Source of the DNA: Aequorivita aurantiaca
GTDB lineage: Bacteria; Bacteroidota; Bacteroidia; Flavobacteriales; Flavobacteriaceae
Direction: 5' to 3'
Length of the DNA: 64,000 bases
Assembly: GCF_030410135.1 (NCBI RefSeq)
Contig: NZ_JAUGQQ010000002.1
Span: forward strand, 434,001-498,000
Shown: positions 33,617 to 42,229 of the stretch, one piece after another
Layout: each line of letters begins with the position of its first letter
Numbering within the stretch: position 1 is the first letter of the stretch
Notes under the pieces: model-generated
Told to the model about the DNA's origin: nothing
Seen by the model: the letters and a program-made list of their open reading frames with translations, nothing else
The model's database searches: none
Position numbers and translations under genes: made by a program

Positions 33617-34297
33617 ATGAAGTTTAAATTTTCCTCCGTTCTTTTAATTTCTCTTGCATTACTATTATTTCAAAGTTGCGAAAAACTGGAAATAACAAAC
33701 AACGAAAGGCTCTTAGTTAAGGGAAAAATTGTAGACCAAAACGGAAATGCCTTAGCCAATATTCCCATTAAAACCGAAGCCGTTAACCGCATTTTGGCCA
33801 AAACTACAACGGATACGAATGGAAATTTTGCATTCACCTCCCTTAACGCAAACACCGACCCATTGCACGTTTTGGTGAATATTGCGGCCAACTTCGAACT
33901 CGAAAACGAAAACCCCGATTACGCTAGCAAAGTATTTTCTTCCGAAGGTGGCAATGAACAATTATTGCTGGATTTGGGAACAATAACTCTTAGTAATTTA
34001 GGGTCATTTTCAATGTTATTAAAAAACCTTCACGGTGATAATAATACTGTGGAATATACACTTTCATACACTTCAAAAGTTTGTCGCCTTCCCTTAGAAT
34101 TCAATAATAACGATGCTTGCGAATTTGACCAATCTACAGAGGGATTTTTGGATGCTACTTCACAAAACCGAACGTTGGGTGAGGAAAGTGTCATTGGCAC
34201 AGTTGCCATTTTTGAGTACAGACTCAATAACGAGCCCACACAAACTATTGAAATTCCAGTAACAAACCCACCAGTCAATTATGTTTTTGAATATTAG
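33617..34297 (+). CDS. Lipoprotein with carboxypeptidase-regulatory-like domain
   Basis: A 226-residue lipoprotein (lipobox FQSC, Cys about residue 21). Residues 34-80 form a transthyretin-like domain (VKGKIVDQNGNALANIPIKT and TTTDTNGNFAFTSLNAN), seen in many Bacteroidota surface lipoproteins. The remaining part is beta-rich and unassigned. It overlaps the outer-membrane gene by 17 bases, so the pair is co-translated and may form one envelope complex. Confidence 0.8.
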   Translation: MKFKFSSVLLISLALLLFQSCEKLEITNNERLLVKGKIVDQNGNALANIPIKTEAVNRILAKTTTDTNGNFAFTSLNANTDPLHVLVNIAANFELENENPDYASKVFSSEGGNEQLLLDLGTITLSNLGSFSMLLKNLHGDNNTVEYTLSYTSKVCRLPLEFNNNDACEFDQSTEGFLDATSQNRTLGEESVIGTVAIFEYRLNNEPTQTIEIPVTNPPVNYVFEY

Positions 34298-34931
34298 ATT
34301 ACTTTTTATTTCCCTGCTCATATCTGCAGCTTCATTCGCGCAACAACCGGAAACAGAAACTCAAACCGAAACAACTCAATTTCCACCCAATGCTGGTACT
34401 AAAGTGGGTAGCATTACGGTTGGCGCTTATTTGCCTATAGCTTTCGGAGATAACTTTGTGAACGAAGGAATGGATCTAAAAATGGGGGCACAAGTACAAT
34501 TAAAACTGAATGTTTTAGGCGACTTTTATATAGGCCCAGCTTTGAGTTTCTTTTTTGCCGATGTTACCAATCGTGACTTGGTTGGCAGTTATGATGAAAT
34601 GTCCAATTTGGTCCTCGGGGGCATGGTAGGTTATGAAAAAGAAGTGGAACGTTTTGATCTTTCAATCGGTTTGGGTGTGGGTTATTCAGGTTATTTCAAC
34701 GAAGGCCTTGGCGATAGTTTTGAAGACAATGCCACAGCGCTTTGGCTTCGGCCCGAGGTTAGTTACAAATTGGCAAATTATGTTTCACTTTATGTCGCTC
34801 CAGAATTTCGCCACGATTTTATGAATATTGATGTGCCTTCAGAATTAAAGGACACTTTTGGAGGGGTGAACTACTTCAATTTTGGTTTTGGTCTTCGCAT
34901 CAATTTCGGTACCGGATATAAATTTCAGTAG
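34281..34931 (+). CDS. Outer-membrane beta-barrel protein
   Basis: A 216-residue exported protein: signal peptide ending AASFAQ, a Gln/Glu/Thr-rich linker (QPETETQTETTQF) and about eight amphipathic beta strands ending in YFNFGFGLRINFGTGYKFQ. The alternating pattern and C-terminal aromatic residue fit a small porin-like barrel. Substrate unknown. It overlaps the preceding lipoprotein gene by 17 bases. Confidence 0.8.
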   Translation: MFLNIRLLFISLLISAASFAQQPETETQTETTQFPPNAGTKVGSITVGAYLPIAFGDNFVNEGMDLKMGAQVQLKLNVLGDFYIGPALSFFFADVTNRDLVGSYDEMSNLVLGGMVGYEKEVERFDLSIGLGVGYSGYFNEGLGDSFEDNATALWLRPEVSYKLANYVSLYVAPEFRHDFMNIDVPSELKDTFGGVNYFNFGFGLRINFGTGYKFQ

Positions 34932-34934
34932 TGT

Positions 34935-34942
34935 ATCTTTGC
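34935..34942 (+). promoter_or_regulatory. -7-like element before the TrmH-family gene
   Basis: TATCTTTG lies just after the stop of the barrel gene and 4 bases before the methyltransferase ATG. Position uncertain by one base. The short distance makes it a weaker case than the similar elements at rlmH and pheT. Confidence 0.35.
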
Positions 34943-34945
34943 GCA

Positions 34946-35755
34946 ATGCAGAAAACCATCACCAGCCTTCAAAATCCGCTGATTAAGCAGCTTGTTTTAC
35001 TTCAGGAAAAATCGCGCGAACGCCGAAAGACAAACCTTTTTGTAATTGAAGGTCTGCGTGAAATTTCATTGGCATTGAAAGGAAGTTATCTTTTGAAAAC
35101 CGTGCTTGTCTGTTCCGATATTATTTCCAAAGAAGATATTTTTGCGCTGAAAGAATCCGCAAACAATGATGCAGAATTCATTGAAATCACTTCAGAAATT
35201 TATGAAAAACTTGCTTACAGAAGTTCAACGGAAGGCGTATTAGCAATTGCACATTCCAAGACTTTGGAACTTACCCACCTACAACTGGCATCCAAAAACC
35301 CTTTAATCCTCATCGCTGAAGCTCCCGAAAAACCCGGAAATATAGGCGCCCTGCTCCGCACCGCTGATGCTGCGAAGGTAGATGCCGTGATAATCGCCAC
35401 CCCAAAGACAGATATGTTTAACCCAAACATCATTCGCAGTAGCGTGGGATGTTTGTTTACAAACCAGATTGCAACGGGAAGTACTTCGGAAATCATTGCG
35501 TTTCTAAAGGAAAATAACATCAACATTTACTGCGCTGAATTGCGAGCTTCAGTTCAATACGATACAATGAATTTCAAAAAACCAACCGCTATAGTTGTGG
35601 GAACGGAAGCCACGGGTCTTTCGGAGGAATGGCTTAAAAACAGCACTCAAAATATTATCATCCCAATGCAGGGCGAAATAGATAGTATGAATGTTTCCGT
35701 GGCCGCGGGAATCCTTATATTTGAGGCGAAGCGACAACGGGGCTTTAGGCTTTAG
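34946..35755 (+). CDS. TrmH/SpoU family RNA 2'-O-methyltransferase
   Basis: A 269-residue SPOUT methyltransferase. The N-terminal substrate-binding domain (LQNPLIKQLVLLQEKSRERR, FVIEGLREI) is followed by the SpoU motifs IAEAPEKPGNIGALLRTADA, VGTEATGLSEEW and IPMQGEIDSMNVSVAAGIL. It methylates a ribose in rRNA or tRNA with SAM; the target is not evident. I start at ATG 34946 (MQKTITSLQNP); a GTG start five codons earlier is possible. The last codons and stop (GFRL, TAG) are made by the first units of a heptad array. Confidence 0.9.
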   Translation: MQKTITSLQNPLIKQLVLLQEKSRERRKTNLFVIEGLREISLALKGSYLLKTVLVCSDIISKEDIFALKESANNDAEFIEITSEIYEKLAYRSSTEGVLAIAHSKTLELTHLQLASKNPLILIAEAPEKPGNIGALLRTADAAKVDAVIIATPKTDMFNPNIIRSSVGCLFTNQIATGSTSEIIAFLKENNINIYCAELRASVQYDTMNFKKPTAIVVGTEATGLSEEWLKNSTQNIIIPMQGEIDSMNVSVAAGILIFEAKRQRGFRL

Positions 35756-35810
35756 GCTTTAGGCTTTAGGCAAAAATATTACTTACAACATTAAACCTCA
35801 AACTCTTGAA
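35741..35810. repeat. Ten-unit heptad array between the methyltransferase and M48 genes
   Basis: Four GGCTTTA units, then GGCAAAA, ATATTAC, TTACAAC, ATTAAAC, CTCAAAC and TCTTGAA keep one 7-base register. The array forms the 3' end of the upstream gene and contains the TTG start of the M48 gene. Confidence 0.7.
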
Positions 35811-37038
35811 TCCACAAATTCTCTTTTACGTTATAATAGGAGTTTTAGTTTTAAGCTTCCTAATTGATCAAATCCTTGATTTTCTCAACGCAAAACACTT
35901 CAACGATCCGCTTCCGGCAGAATTACAGGATGTTTTTGATGCAGAAGAATACAAAAAATCGCAGCGCTACAAAAAAGAGCGCTACAAATTCGGCATCCTA
36001 ACATCTACCATTTCCCTTATCGCCACTCTCCTATTCTTCTTTTTGGATGGCTTTGCTTATGTAGATTCTTTGGCTCGTGCCGTTTCAAACAATGAAATAA
36101 TCATCGCCTTAATTTTCTTCGGAATTATTATGATGGCAAGTGATATTCTTTCCACACCTTTTAGCTATTACAGCACTTTCGTAATCGAGGAAAAATACGG
36201 TTTCAATAAAACTACGCGTAAAACTTTTTTCCTCGATAAACTAAAAGGTTGGCTAATGGGCGCAATTATCGGCGGCATCCTTTTGGGCGCTATAATTTGG
36301 TTTTATCAAAGCACCGGCAATAATTTTTGGCTGTATGCGTGGGGAATTATTACCGTTTTCACTGTTTTAATGAATCTGTTCTATGCACGTTTTATCGTTC
36401 CACTATTCAACAAACAGACCCCACTGGAAGAAGGTGCGCTCCGTTCAGAAATTGAAAATTACGCCTCAAAAGTGGGGTTTACGCTCGATAAAATTTTTGT
36501 AATTGACGGCAGCAAACGAAGCACAAAAGCAAATGCCTATTTCTCTGGTTTCGGAAGTGAAAAACGGGTAACCCTTTTTGATACTTTGATAAAAGATTTA
36601 AATGAAGAGGAAATCGTGGCCGTCCTCGCCCACGAGGTTGGGCATTATAAACGCAACCATATTATTATAAACCTGTTTGTTGCAATCATAACCACTGGGT
36701 TTACGCTTTGGTTGTTGTCATTGTTTATAGGGAATCCATTGCTATCGGAAGCATTGAATGTTTCAAAACCCTCATTTCATATTGGGTTGATAGCTTTTGG
36801 CGTGCTTTACAGTCCAATTTCAGGAATCACAAGTTTACTGATGAATTATTTAAGCAGAAAATTTGAATACCAGGCAGACGATTATGCAAAGAATACTTTC
36901 GCCGCACCGCCACTTATTTCGGGGTTGAAAAAACTTTCAAAAAACAGTTTGAGCAACCTTACGCCGCACCCACTTTATGTTTTTGCGCATTATTCGCATC
37001 CCACGCTTTTACAGCGTTTTCGCAATCTGAAAAAATGA
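35806..37038 (+). CDS. M48 family metallopeptidase (Ste24-like)
   Basis: A 410-residue integral membrane zinc protease, similar to CAAX prenyl protease 1. About seven hydrophobic segments surround the zinc site VLAHEVGHYKRNHI, with the third ligand in FEYQADDYAKN. In bacteria such enzymes act in membrane protein quality control. The start is TTG at 35806 (then NPQILFYVIIG); no ATG fits upstream of the first helix. It follows a heptad array. Confidence 0.92.
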   Translation: MNPQILFYVIIGVLVLSFLIDQILDFLNAKHFNDPLPAELQDVFDAEEYKKSQRYKKERYKFGILTSTISLIATLLFFFLDGFAYVDSLARAVSNNEIIIALIFFGIIMMASDILSTPFSYYSTFVIEEKYGFNKTTRKTFFLDKLKGWLMGAIIGGILLGAIIWFYQSTGNNFWLYAWGIITVFTVLMNLFYARFIVPLFNKQTPLEEGALRSEIENYASKVGFTLDKIFVIDGSKRSTKANAYFSGFGSEKRVTLFDTLIKDLNEEEIVAVLAHEVGHYKRNHIIINLFVAIITTGFTLWLLSLFIGNPLLSEALNVSKPSFHIGLIAFGVLYSPISGITSLLMNYLSRKFEYQADDYAKNTFAAPPLISGLKKLSKNSLSNLTPHPLYVFAHYSHPTLLQRFRNLKK

Positions 37039-37098
37039 TTTTTATCATTTGAATATATTATTGTAAAAAGCTACTTTGTGACCTCCTAAAAATTTCAA

Positions 37099-39534
37099 AT
37101 GAAAACAAGACTACTATTACTTTCAACCATACTTTTTTCTTTTTCAATCAATGCTCAAATAGATTTTGGGCCGCACATTATTGTTGACGATACGGGCGGG
37201 ACAAACAACCCACAATCCGTTATTGCCGCAGATCTTGACAATGATGGAGATTTGGATATGATATCTTCATCCCTGGGCGATTCTAAAATAGCTTGGTATA
37301 AAAATACTAATGGCAGTTTTGGAACACAGCAAATAATAACGGAAAATGCCAATCGAGCCTATCAAGTAATAGCCTTGGATATAGACAACGATGGCGATGA
37401 AGATTTAGTGAACGCCACGTATTATGGTATTTTTTGGTACGAAAATACAGATGGTCAAGGAAATTTTGCAACCGCCCAACCCGTTAGTCCAGCAGTTGTT
37501 AAAGCTAGGGACATAGACGCAAAAGATATGGACGGCGATGGGGATTTGGATATAATTTCAAGTTCAGGTTCCACCAATTCCATATCCTGGTTTGAAAATA
37601 TGGATGGGCAAGGAACGTTTGCCGAAGAACATTTTATCACAACTGATACAGCATTATACCAAAAAATAGACGTAGCAGATCTTGATGGCGATGGTGATAT
37701 GGATATTTTGGCCTCAGATTATACAAACGACGATGTGGGATGGTTCAAGAATATTAATGGCCAAGGAGATTTTGGGCCCAAGCAGGTTATTACTTCAGAT
37801 GTTCAGCGCCCTCAAGGTATTTCCGCCGCAGATCTCGATGGCGATGGCGATTTGGACGTAATTTCTACTTCCCAATTGTTCGACCACAAATTGGTTTGGT
37901 TCGAAAATTTAAACGGGCAGGGCAATTTTGGACCACAGCGTTTCGTGAATCCTGATGTGTATGGTCAATTTTTGGTTACAACGGCAGATTTGGATAATGA
38001 TGGAGATTTGGACGTGATTTCTGGTGGAAGTGCCCAGGGAATAATTTATTGGTATAAAAATGTTGACGGACTTGGTAATTTTGGACCAAAGCAACAAATA
38101 ACTGATCAAATAGAATATTTAAGTGACCTAAACTTGGCAGATTTGGACAACGACGGCGACATGGATTTAATGTCGGCCTCTGCTACAGACGATAAAATTG
38201 CATATTACCTAAATACAGACGGGCAAGGCAATTTCGGATCCCAACAAATAGTTGTGGAAATTAACGGCACCAATAGACCCTATACAGTAATGTCAATAGA
38301 TTTAGATGGTGACGGCGATAAGGACGTGCTATCCGCATCAAATGGGGATGACAAAATTGCTTGGCTCGAAAATCTTGACGGCTTAGGAAACTTTTCAGAA
38401 CCCAAAACCATCTCATTACTATTAGACTATCCAAGCTCTATTGATGCGGCAGACATTGATGGCGATGGTGATATGGATGTGGTTTCAGAATCTTTCTATG
38501 ATAAGACAGTTGCCTGGTTTGAAAATATAGACGGGCAAGGCACCTCTTTTACGCCACATATTTTTAGCCCACTTAACTCAATCCCTTACGTAACCTATTC
38601 GATGGATGTTGATAATGATGGCGATATGGATATAGTTTCTGGCGGTAATTTCGGCTTAATATGGTATGAAAACACGAATGGCCAAGGAGTATTTGGTTCA
38701 AGCCGAGTTATCAATAGCGCACCCCAATGTATTGAATCTGTTAGAGCCGCAGATCTGGATAACGATGGACTTTTAGATCTGGTTTCTGCAGACTGGTGTA
38801 ATGATGTTCTTTTTTGGCATAAAAACAACGGCGGAGGTAACTTTGGACCACAACAAATAATTTCGACAGAAATAAGTAGTACCTATTCTGTAATCCTTGC
38901 AGATTTGGATAATGACGGCGATCAGGATGTTTTGGCTTCTTCATTCGGAGATTCTTCCGCAGTTTGGTTCGAAAATATGGATGGTCAAGGTACTTTTAGT
39001 TCTATAAGAGGTATAAACAATAATGCAGAAGGAGCCTACGAGGTATATGCTAAAGATTTAGACGCGGATGGCGATACGGATGTATTAACTGCTTCCTTCC
39101 AAGCCAATACGGTCTATTGGCATGAAAATTTAGGTAATGGTAATTTTGGAGCCGAACAAGCAATCTCTTCTGAAGCTAAAAGCACTACCTGTGTATTTGC
39201 CGATGACTATAACAACGATGGAAAAATGGATGTGCTAGCAACGTCATATTTGTTGGACGAAATAATCTGGTTCGAAAACAAAGGCCCATTAAGCATCGAA
39301 GAAAACACAACAAACCTCTTCAGCATCTACCCAAACCCAACAACCGGATTGGTAAATATACAATCCGTATTGCCTATTTCTGAAATTACCGTTTACAATA
39401 ATCTTGGGCAACTGCTTTTCACTTTGGAAGAAAAAAACCAAATAGATATTTCAACTCTTCATAGAGGAATCTATTTTGTGAAAATCAAAAGCGAAACAGG
39501 ACAGATCGAAACCAAGAAAGTTGTAAAAAAATAA
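37099..39534 (+). CDS. Secreted FG-GAP/VCBS repeat protein with type IX sorting tail
   Basis: An 811-residue exported protein: signal peptide ending FSINAQ, then about fourteen repeats of 48-50 residues. Each has a calcium loop DLDxDGDxD followed by a strand with WYKNxxGxGNFG, for example DLDNDGDLDMISSS and DIDGDGDMDVVSES. The repeats should fold as one or two seven-bladed propellers. The C-terminus is a type IX tail (SIYPNPTTGLVNIQ to KKVVKK). It is followed 9 bases later by a shorter paralogue. Confidence 0.92.
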   Translation: MKTRLLLLSTILFSFSINAQIDFGPHIIVDDTGGTNNPQSVIAADLDNDGDLDMISSSLGDSKIAWYKNTNGSFGTQQIITENANRAYQVIALDIDNDGDEDLVNATYYGIFWYENTDGQGNFATAQPVSPAVVKARDIDAKDMDGDGDLDIISSSGSTNSISWFENMDGQGTFAEEHFITTDTALYQKIDVADLDGDGDMDILASDYTNDDVGWFKNINGQGDFGPKQVITSDVQRPQGISAADLDGDGDLDVISTSQLFDHKLVWFENLNGQGNFGPQRFVNPDVYGQFLVTTADLDNDGDLDVISGGSAQGIIYWYKNVDGLGNFGPKQQITDQIEYLSDLNLADLDNDGDMDLMSASATDDKIAYYLNTDGQGNFGSQQIVVEINGTNRPYTVMSIDLDGDGDKDVLSASNGDDKIAWLENLDGLGNFSEPKTISLLLDYPSSIDAADIDGDGDMDVVSESFYDKTVAWFENIDGQGTSFTPHIFSPLNSIPYVTYSMDVDNDGDMDIVSGGNFGLIWYENTNGQGVFGSSRVINSAPQCIESVRAADLDNDGLLDLVSADWCNDVLFWHKNNGGGNFGPQQIISTEISSTYSVILADLDNDGDQDVLASSFGDSSAVWFENMDGQGTFSSIRGINNNAEGAYEVYAKDLDADGDTDVLTASFQANTVYWHENLGNGNFGAEQAISSEAKSTTCVFADDYNNDGKMDVLATSYLLDEIIWFENKGPLSIEENTTNLFSIYPNPTTGLVNIQSVLPISEITVYNNLGQLLFTLEEKNQIDISTLHRGIYFVKIKSETGQIETKKVVKK

Positions 39535-39543
39535 ATTTTTTGT

Positions 39544-40917
39544 ATGAAAAAAATATTATTTCTCCTCAGTCTTATTTCATTTAACACCTACGCCCAAATA
39601 GATTTTGAAGCGCATATAATTGTAGATTCAAATCCCGTGGTAGATGGTCCATTTGCATTAGCTTCTGGAGATATTGATGGAGATGGTGACAAAGATCTTT
39701 TCGCTACCTCTACAAAAGGTGATAAAGTAGTATGGTTTAAAAATGTGGACGGCCAAGGAAATTTTTCTGAACCAATTGTTATCACCTCTACAATGGATTA
39801 CCCTATGGATCTCGCTATTGCAGATATAGATAACGATGGTGACTTAGACCTAGTTGCCATATCAAATGGCGATCATAAAATTGCTTGGTTTGAAAATACA
39901 GATGGTTTAGGAAACTTTGGTCCACTAACATTAGTAGCCACATTTACATATGTGCAGACAATAGAAGCAAAGGATATAGATGCCGATGGTGATTTAGACT
40001 TAATTGCTGGGGGAAATGATAAAATCAGTTGGTTTGAGAACTTAAATGGATTAGGCACATTTGGTCCAGAGAAAATAATTAATACCGACATTCTATCCAC
40101 TGAGAGCGTAGAAGTTGACGATATTGATGGAGATGGAGATATGGATGTAATTATGGCGGACTGGCCTAGAGACATTGTGGCTTGGTATGAAAACCTAGAT
40201 GGACTGGGTAATTTTGGTCCAGAGCAAATAATATCCCTAGCAGCAGATAATCCTAATACGGTTGTTTTAACAGATATTGATAATGATGGCGATTTAGATG
40301 TTGTATCAACAAATGAAGGTGGGCAAATAGCCTGGTTTAAAAACACAGATGGATTGGGCAATTTTAGTACACCAATCATAATTGCTGAAAATATAGAGCT
40401 CGCATACAAAATGCACGCTGCTGATCTTGATGGCGATCGCGACAAAGATATTCTAGCATCTTTGTATTTTGATGGTGACCTTATATGGTTGGAAAATGAC
40501 GGAAGCGGAAATTTTAGTGAACCGCAATTTTTTTATTCAGATGAATTTTCTCCGATAGCCATAATTGCTGATGATTTTAATGGAGACAACAAAATGGATA
40601 TAGCGACTGGTATTTATTTAAATATCGTTTTTGAAGATGATCAAATAATCTGGTTCGAAAACAAAGGCCCATTAAGCATCGAAGAAAACACAACAAACTA
40701 TTTCAGCATCTATCCAAACCCAACAAATGGAGTGCTAAACATAAAATCCGCTACACCGCTTTCCGAAATAACCGTTTATAACAATCATGGCCAATTGCTC
40801 TTTGCTTCAGAAAAGAACAATCAGGTAGATATTTCAACTTTAAGCCAAGGAATCTATTTCGTAAAAATTAAAGATGAAAACGGACAAACCGAAACTAAAA
40901 AAGTAATAAAAAATTAA
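39544..40917 (+). CDS. Shorter paralogue: secreted FG-GAP protein with type IX tail
   Basis: A 457-residue paralogue of the preceding gene: signal peptide ending FNTYAQ, about seven repeats (DIDGDGDKDLFATS, DIDNDGDLDLVAIS, DLDGDRDKDILASL) and a type IX tail (SIYPNPTNGVLNIKSATP). The segment before the tail is almost identical in DNA to that of the longer gene (see findings). Seven repeats would make one propeller, against two in the larger protein; this is inference. Confidence 0.9.
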   Translation: MKKILFLLSLISFNTYAQIDFEAHIIVDSNPVVDGPFALASGDIDGDGDKDLFATSTKGDKVVWFKNVDGQGNFSEPIVITSTMDYPMDLAIADIDNDGDLDLVAISNGDHKIAWFENTDGLGNFGPLTLVATFTYVQTIEAKDIDADGDLDLIAGGNDKISWFENLNGLGTFGPEKIINTDILSTESVEVDDIDGDGDMDVIMADWPRDIVAWYENLDGLGNFGPEQIISLAADNPNTVVLTDIDNDGDLDVVSTNEGGQIAWFKNTDGLGNFSTPIIIAENIELAYKMHAADLDGDRDKDILASLYFDGDLIWLENDGSGNFSEPQFFYSDEFSPIAIIADDFNGDNKMDIATGIYLNIVFEDDQIIWFENKGPLSIEENTTNYFSIYPNPTNGVLNIKSATPLSEITVYNNHGQLLFASEKNNQVDISTLSQGIYFVKIKDENGQTETKKVIKN

Positions 40918-40952
40918 ATTGAAGTACCTTTCAATGTAAATCAAACATTACA

Positions 40953-42134
40953 TTGAAAACCATAACCCGCACCGTTTGGATACTTTCGCTCATCAGCCTG
41001 TTTACAGATATGGCCAGCGAAATGCTCTACCCAATAATGCCTATTTATTTAAAAAGTATTGGCTTTTCAATTTTACTGATCGGCGTCTTGGAAGGGGTGG
41101 TGGAAGCCGTAGCCGGATTGAGCAAAGGATATTTCGGGCAACTTTCCGATAGTAAAGCCAAACGAGCTCCTTTTGTACAGTTGGGTTATTCCCTCAGCGC
41201 CCTTTCAAAACCGATGATGGCTTTTTTTGTTTTTCCACTTTGGATATTTTTTGTGAGAACCACGGATAGACTCGGAAAAGGAATCCGAACCGGAGCCAGA
41301 GATGCGATGCTTTCCGCTGAAACTACAAAGGAAAATAAGGGGAAAGTTTTCGGCTTCCACCGTTCGTTGGATACTTTTGGCGCGGTTCTCGGTCCTGCCC
41401 TGGCGCTACTTTATCTATATTTTTATCCCGAAGATTATATTAATCTCTTTTACATTGCCTTCATTCCGGGGGTTTTGGCAATTGTAGCTTCCTTTCTTTT
41501 AAAGGACAAGAAAAACGAAAGTTCTTCCGAAATTGAAAATATAAATTTCTTCTCCTTCATAAAATATTGGAAACAAAGTTCTTCGGAATACCGAAAAGTC
41601 ATCATTGGCCTGCTCCTCTTCGCCCTCTTCAACAGCAGTGACGTATTTTTATTACTGAAAGCGAAAGAAGCCGGACTTGACGATACTTGGGTAATCGGCA
41701 TTTATATTTTCTACAATTTAATTTATGCCCTCACCGCATACCCACTGGGAATTTTCGCAGATAAAATTGGTCTCAAAAAAATGTTTGTCTTTGGTTTGAT
41801 TATTTTCTGTTTGGTTTACTTCGGAATGGGTTTAACAACAAATCTTTATTTAATGTTCGTGCTTTTTTTCGGCTATGGGATTTATGCCGCAGCAACCGAA
41901 GGAATTTCCAAAGCTTGGATTACCAACATTTCCAAAGCGAAAAATACTGCAACCGCCGTGGGCACGTATGCCGCCTTCCAAAGTATTGCAGCGATGATTG
42001 CGAGCATAATGGCAGGACTTTTATGGCTTTACTTCGGGGCGAATGTTGCGTTTTTGGTTACTGCTCTTGCAACCATTGGGGTAATTGTATATTTTCTAGC
42101 CTTAAATTTTTCCTCCGAAGATTCGAAATTTTGA
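40953..42134 (+). CDS. MFS family transporter
   Basis: A 393-residue transporter with 12 predicted membrane segments. The motif-A-like loop GYFGQLSDSKAKRAP lies between helices 2 and 3, and DRLGKGIRTGARDAM lies after helix 4. The latter is typical of a Bacteroidota MFS subgroup of unknown substrate. The start is TTG at 40953 (then KTITRTVWILSL); the first ATG in frame would cut into helix 1. Single gene between the FG-GAP pair and pheT. Confidence 0.85.
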   Translation: MKTITRTVWILSLISLFTDMASEMLYPIMPIYLKSIGFSILLIGVLEGVVEAVAGLSKGYFGQLSDSKAKRAPFVQLGYSLSALSKPMMAFFVFPLWIFFVRTTDRLGKGIRTGARDAMLSAETTKENKGKVFGFHRSLDTFGAVLGPALALLYLYFYPEDYINLFYIAFIPGVLAIVASFLLKDKKNESSSEIENINFFSFIKYWKQSSSEYRKVIIGLLLFALFNSSDVFLLLKAKEAGLDDTWVIGIYIFYNLIYALTAYPLGIFADKIGLKKMFVFGLIIFCLVYFGMGLTTNLYLMFVLFFGYGIYAAATEGISKAWITNISKAKNTATAVGTYAAFQSIAAMIASIMAGLLWLYFGANVAFLVTALATIGVIVYFLALNFSSEDSKF

Positions 42135-42196
42135 ACTTTTAGCTTTTAACTTGTCACTAAAACTTTCAACTTTCAACTTCAAACTTTCAACTAAAT
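42134..42196. repeat. Nine-unit heptad array at the pheT promoter
   Basis: Units AACTTTT, AGCTTTT, AACTTGT, CACTAAA, ACTTTCA, ACTTTCA, ACTTCAA, ACTTTCA and ACTAAAT run from the MFS stop to 2 bases before the TATCTTTG element. Confidence 0.7.
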
Positions 42197-42198
42197 AG

Positions 42199-42206
42199 TA
42201 TCTTTG
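42199..42206 (+). promoter_or_regulatory. -7 promoter element of pheT
   Basis: TATCTTTG matches the -7 consensus and lies 23 bases before the pheT ATG. It follows the heptad array, as at rlmH and wbqC. Confidence 0.65.
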
Positions 42207-42229
42207 CCCCCTGTTAAGAATTTACACTT

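Noticed and set aside
39873-40445. 190-codon minus-strand open frame inside the FG-GAP gene
   Set aside because: It is a shadow of the repetitive calcium-loop coding sequence on the plus strand; its Ser/Pro-rich translation is the complement of DxDGD repeats.
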